DNA from: an uncultured beta proteobacterium
GTDB lineage: Bacteria; Pseudomonadota; Gammaproteobacteria; Burkholderiales; Burkholderiaceae_C
Length of the DNA stretch: 8,026 bases
Assembly (NCBI GenBank): GCA_903928325.1
Contig: CAIYQF010000229.1
Location: 1 to 8,026, forward strand
Direction of reading: 5' to 3'
A program made the translations under genes and the position numbers. Numbering within the stretch: the stretch's first letter is position 1; each line of letters starts with the position of its first letter. Positions 6,219 through 8,026 of the stretch are shown piece by piece. The notes under the pieces are model-generated. The model ran no database searches. It saw only the letters and a program-made list of their open reading frames with translations, and was not told the DNA's origin.

Positions 6219-6914
6219 TCACTGTACGATGAACGAGGTGAAGTAAATTTCCTCAATGCCGCCAAAGTCTTCGTATTTCTCCAGCAAATTGTTCATGGTG
6301 TCGCGGATTTTGATCGCCAGGTCTTTGCGGAAGTCGGGTTTGGCGAGATCAGCCTCGGTGGTCAGGCGCATGGCGTCCATGACGACCGAACGCAACGCAA
6401 ATTCGTGTTTCTTGACGTTTTCCACCACCCGTTCGTCGTAACGCGTCATGACCGCGATTTGAACCGACATCACCTTGCGCGAGCCCGCCAGATTGACCAA
6501 AAACTCGCGGTCCAACTGGCTGTAGGTGTACTCAAAGCGGGGGCTGTCGGGCGACTTTTTGTTCAGTTTGGGTGGGCCGCCGGCGTCTTTTCCGCCTTCG
6601 GCCTTTTTGTCACCGTGGCCACCTTCGGCTTTTTTCTCGCCATGCCCACCCTCAGCGGGCGCTCCATGGCCGCCTTCAGCGGGCGCTCCATGACCGCCTT
6701 CGGCCTTCTTTTCACCATGACCGGCGTCCGGTGCGCCTTCGGCCACCATTTCATCGGCCGTGGGCGGCGGCGGTTTGTTGAAGAAACCGGTAATAAACAG
6801 GGTGCCCACCATGGTGCCGGCAATCAAAACCACCAGTGCGACCACCGCCAAGATGATCTTGACAATAGGTTTTTTTGGCTTTTCTTCAACTTCGGGGGCT
6901 GCTGCATCGGACAT
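6219..6914 (-). CDS. fliL: FliL flagellar basal-body-associated protein with Gly/His repeat linker
   Basis: FliL is an inner-membrane protein that surrounds or contacts the MotAB stator units and supports torque generation and swarming. The 231-residue product has a short cytoplasmic N-terminus rich in Glu, Lys and Pro, one transmembrane helix at about 18-43 (PIVKIILAVVALVVLIAG onward), and a periplasmic FliL domain at about 126-231 (core FLVNLAGSRKVMSVQIAVMT, ending EEIYFTSFIVQ). Between them lies a linker with five tandem GHG...AEG units (residues 65-107), which makes this protein much longer than the 154-residue E. coli FliL. The ATG at 6914 is supported by a GAGGTG ribosome binding site at 6919-6924. 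The gene starts 48 bases after fliK and ends 33 bases before fliM. Identification is firm; the role of the linker is unknown. Confidence 0.95.
   Translation of the reverse strand: MSDAAAPEVEEKPKKPIVKIILAVVALVVLIAGTMVGTLFITGFFNKPPPPTADEMVAEGAPDAGHGEKKAEGGHGAPAEGGHGAPAEGGHGEKKAEGGHGDKKAEGGKDAGGPPKLNKKSPDSPRFEYTYSQLDREFLVNLAGSRKVMSVQIAVMTRYDERVVENVKKHEFALRSVVMDAMRLTTEADLAKPDFRKDLAIKIRDTMNNLLEKYEDFGGIEEIYFTSFIVQ
6594..6722 (-). repeat. In-frame tandem repeat encoding GHG(E/D)KKAEG / GHGAPAEG units in fliL
   Basis: Five consecutive units encode residues 65-107 of FliL: GHGEKKAEG, GHGAPAEG, GHGAPAEG, GHGEKKAEG and GHGDKKAEG. Unit lengths are therefore 27, 24, 24, 27 and 27 bases. The two central units are nearly identical at DNA level: the 17-base plus-strand string TCAGCGGGCGCTCCATG occurs at 6652-6668 and again at 6676-6692. 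All unit lengths are multiples of three, so gain or loss of a unit would keep the frame. This pattern fits growth by slippage or unequal recombination. Confidence 0.9.
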
Positions 6915-6918
6915 CGGA

Positions 6919-6924
6919 CACCTC
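6919..6924 (-). promoter_or_regulatory. Ribosome binding site of fliL (GAGGTG)
   Basis: On the minus strand GAGGTG ends four bases before the fliL ATG; measured from the GAGG core the spacing is six bases. This fixes the start at 6914 and shows that fliL can be initiated independently of fliK, which ends 48 bases upstream. Confidence 0.7.
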
Positions 6925-6962
6925 TTTATCGTGGTTCAGTTTCAATTACCGCCCCTGGCTGA

Positions 6963-8026
6963 TTAGGCCAAAATATTCAATCCATCACTTCCTTTTGAAC
7001 CCAAATTTTCGGGCGCTGTGGCCGCTGCTTGCGCAGGGGCCGGGGAGTTAGGGGCGTTTTGCGGACCCCTATAGGCTTGGCCCGGTGTCGAGTTTCCGCC
7101 GGACTGCCGACCTTGGTCCGCATTTACCCAGACAGAAGCAACTGCCATGCCAGCTTGGGCCAGAGTATCCTTCAGTTTATTGGTGCCCTGGGTAATAAGT
7201 TCGCGGGTAATCGCATTGTCCGAGCTAAACAGCGCATCCAAACCGCCCGAATGCATGTCCAACTGCACGTCAATGCGGCCCAAACTGCCGGGTTGCATTC
7301 GCATCTGCATCTTCCATTGGCCGCGTTCAATTTGCGTAATCAGGCGCTGCGCTGCCGCTTCCCCCAATTTGTCCGCCATTTGCTGGAATTGAACGGCGCG
7401 TTGCTCAACCTGGGCTTGCAAGCTGGGCTTTTCGCTCGGCGCCAGGCCGCTGGTGCCCGATGCTGCGGCGCCAGCGTCGTTTGGCGCAGCGCCAGCCGGG
7501 GCCAGTTGGCCCAGGTCAATGCCAGTATTCAGATCACTGGCATCAAACTGGTAGCCTGTGGGGACATCGAGTTGCAATGTTTCCTGCGTAACCGGCGCGG
7601 CCAATGCATCCTTAGACACGGCGGCCGATTCCAGCAGCGCGGCCCAACTCACCTGTTTGCTGGTGCCTGACATTTGCGCCAAGCGCTTGGTTATTTCCTG
7701 GACTGGCATACCCAAGGTCAGGCGCACAGCGCTCTGGGTGGCCGCTTCGGCTGCCGTTGTGGGGTCGCTGATTTTGGCGATTGGGGTCGCGTCGATCCAG
7801 GCGCGAGCGCTCTGCGGCATCAACGGGGCGCTGCTGGCGGCGGTAATTTCTAAGGCTGTGACCGAGACGCCGTCCATGGCCTGGGGGCGTCCAACGGTGG
7901 CATTGGGGGCTAACAGCGCGGCTTCATTGTCGCCGCTTAGTACTAAAGGTGACAAAGTAGGCGCCGATCCTGGGCTTTGCGCAGCCGGTATGGGTGCTGC
8001 CTGTGTTGTCACGGTGTGAACCGCCA
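6963..8026 (-). CDS. fliK: FliK flagellar hook-length control protein, 5' end at or beyond window edge
   Basis: FliK is a secreted ruler: it is exported during hook growth and its C-terminal domain acts on FlhB to switch export from hook to filament subunits. The first start codon seen is GTG at 8012, giving 349 residues. The C-terminal hook-control domain lies at about residues 215-300, with the conserved core MRMQPGSLGRIDVQLDM (237-253) followed by an amphipathic helix (ELITQGTNKLKDTLAQAGM). The N-terminal half is Ala/Ser/Pro-rich and looks unstructured, as is usual for this family, and a Gly/Pro/Ala-rich tail runs from 301 to 349. No Shine-Dalgarno sequence precedes the GTG, and the frame stays open to base 8026, where the first two visible bases (TG) could complete an ATG or GTG. 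The true start is therefore probably at or outside the edge. FlhB, its partner, is encoded downstream in the same operon. Assignment rests on the C-terminal domain and gene order. Confidence 0.9.
   Translation of the reverse strand, partial: AVHTVTTQAAPIPAAQSPGSAPTLSPLVLSGDNEAALLAPNATVGRPQAMDGVSVTALEITAASSAPLMPQSARAWIDATPIAKISDPTTAAEAATQSAVRLTLGMPVQEITKRLAQMSGTSKQVSWAALLESAAVSKDALAAPVTQETLQLDVPTGYQFDASDLNTGIDLGQLAPAGAAPNDAGAAASGTSGLAPSEKPSLQAQVEQRAVQFQQMADKLGEAAAQRLITQIERGQWKMQMRMQPGSLGRIDVQLDMHSGGLDALFSSDNAITRELITQGTNKLKDTLAQAGMAVASVWVNADQGRQSGGNSTPGQAYRGPQNAPNSPAPAQAAATAPENLGSKGSDGLNILA

Noticed and set aside
6926..6933. CACGATAA before fliL, resembling the sigma-28 -10 element GCCGATAA
   Set aside because: Only six of eight bases agree, no TAAAGTTT-like -35 element lies at the right distance, and the transcript would begin within the fliL ribosome binding site.

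Overview
The window is one strand of genes: everything supportable lies on the minus strand, read from about 8026 down to 36, and almost every base is coding. It is a flagellar motor-switch and export-gate operon in the order fliK, fliL, fliM, fliN, fliO, fliP, fliQ, fliR, flhB, followed by a gene for a membrane-anchored SPOR-domain protein. The high GC content, the fliL-to-fliR order and the style of the proteins suggest a Gram-negative proteobacterium. A betaproteobacterium of the Burkholderiales, possibly Comamonadaceae (Rhodoferax-like), is my best guess, but that placement is from protein resemblance only and was not tested.

Layout in transcription order. fliK (hook-length ruler; its frame is open to the window edge) occupies 8026-6963. 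fliL (stator-associated, with an unusual Gly/His repeat linker) is 6914-6219. fliM and fliN (C-ring switch) are 6185-5193 and 5173-4859. fliO (assembly chaperone of the gate) is 4852-4550 and overlaps fliP (4560-3817) by 11 bases. fliQ is 3760-3491, fliR 3468-2698 and flhB 2683-1529. Together FliP, FliQ, FliR and FlhB form the export gate, FliM and FliN form the switch and cargo-docking ring below it, FliL acts beside the stators, and FliK with FlhB controls the change from hook to filament export.

The last gene (1529-36) shares one base with the flhB stop codon (TAATG). It encodes a protein built like DamX: a P-loop-ATPase-like N-terminal region that has lost its nucleotide-binding motifs, one transmembrane helix, a long Pro/Ala-rich stretch and a C-terminal SPOR domain, which in known proteins binds septal peptidoglycan. 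It is not a standard flagellar gene and is the most interesting item in the window.

The longest non-coding gaps are 56 bases (fliP-fliQ) and 48 bases (fliK-fliL), and no convincing promoter or terminator is visible. The 35 bases downstream of the last stop hold no gene and no terminator, so the transcript may continue out of the window. I saw no RNA gene, mobile element, CRISPR array or phage gene.
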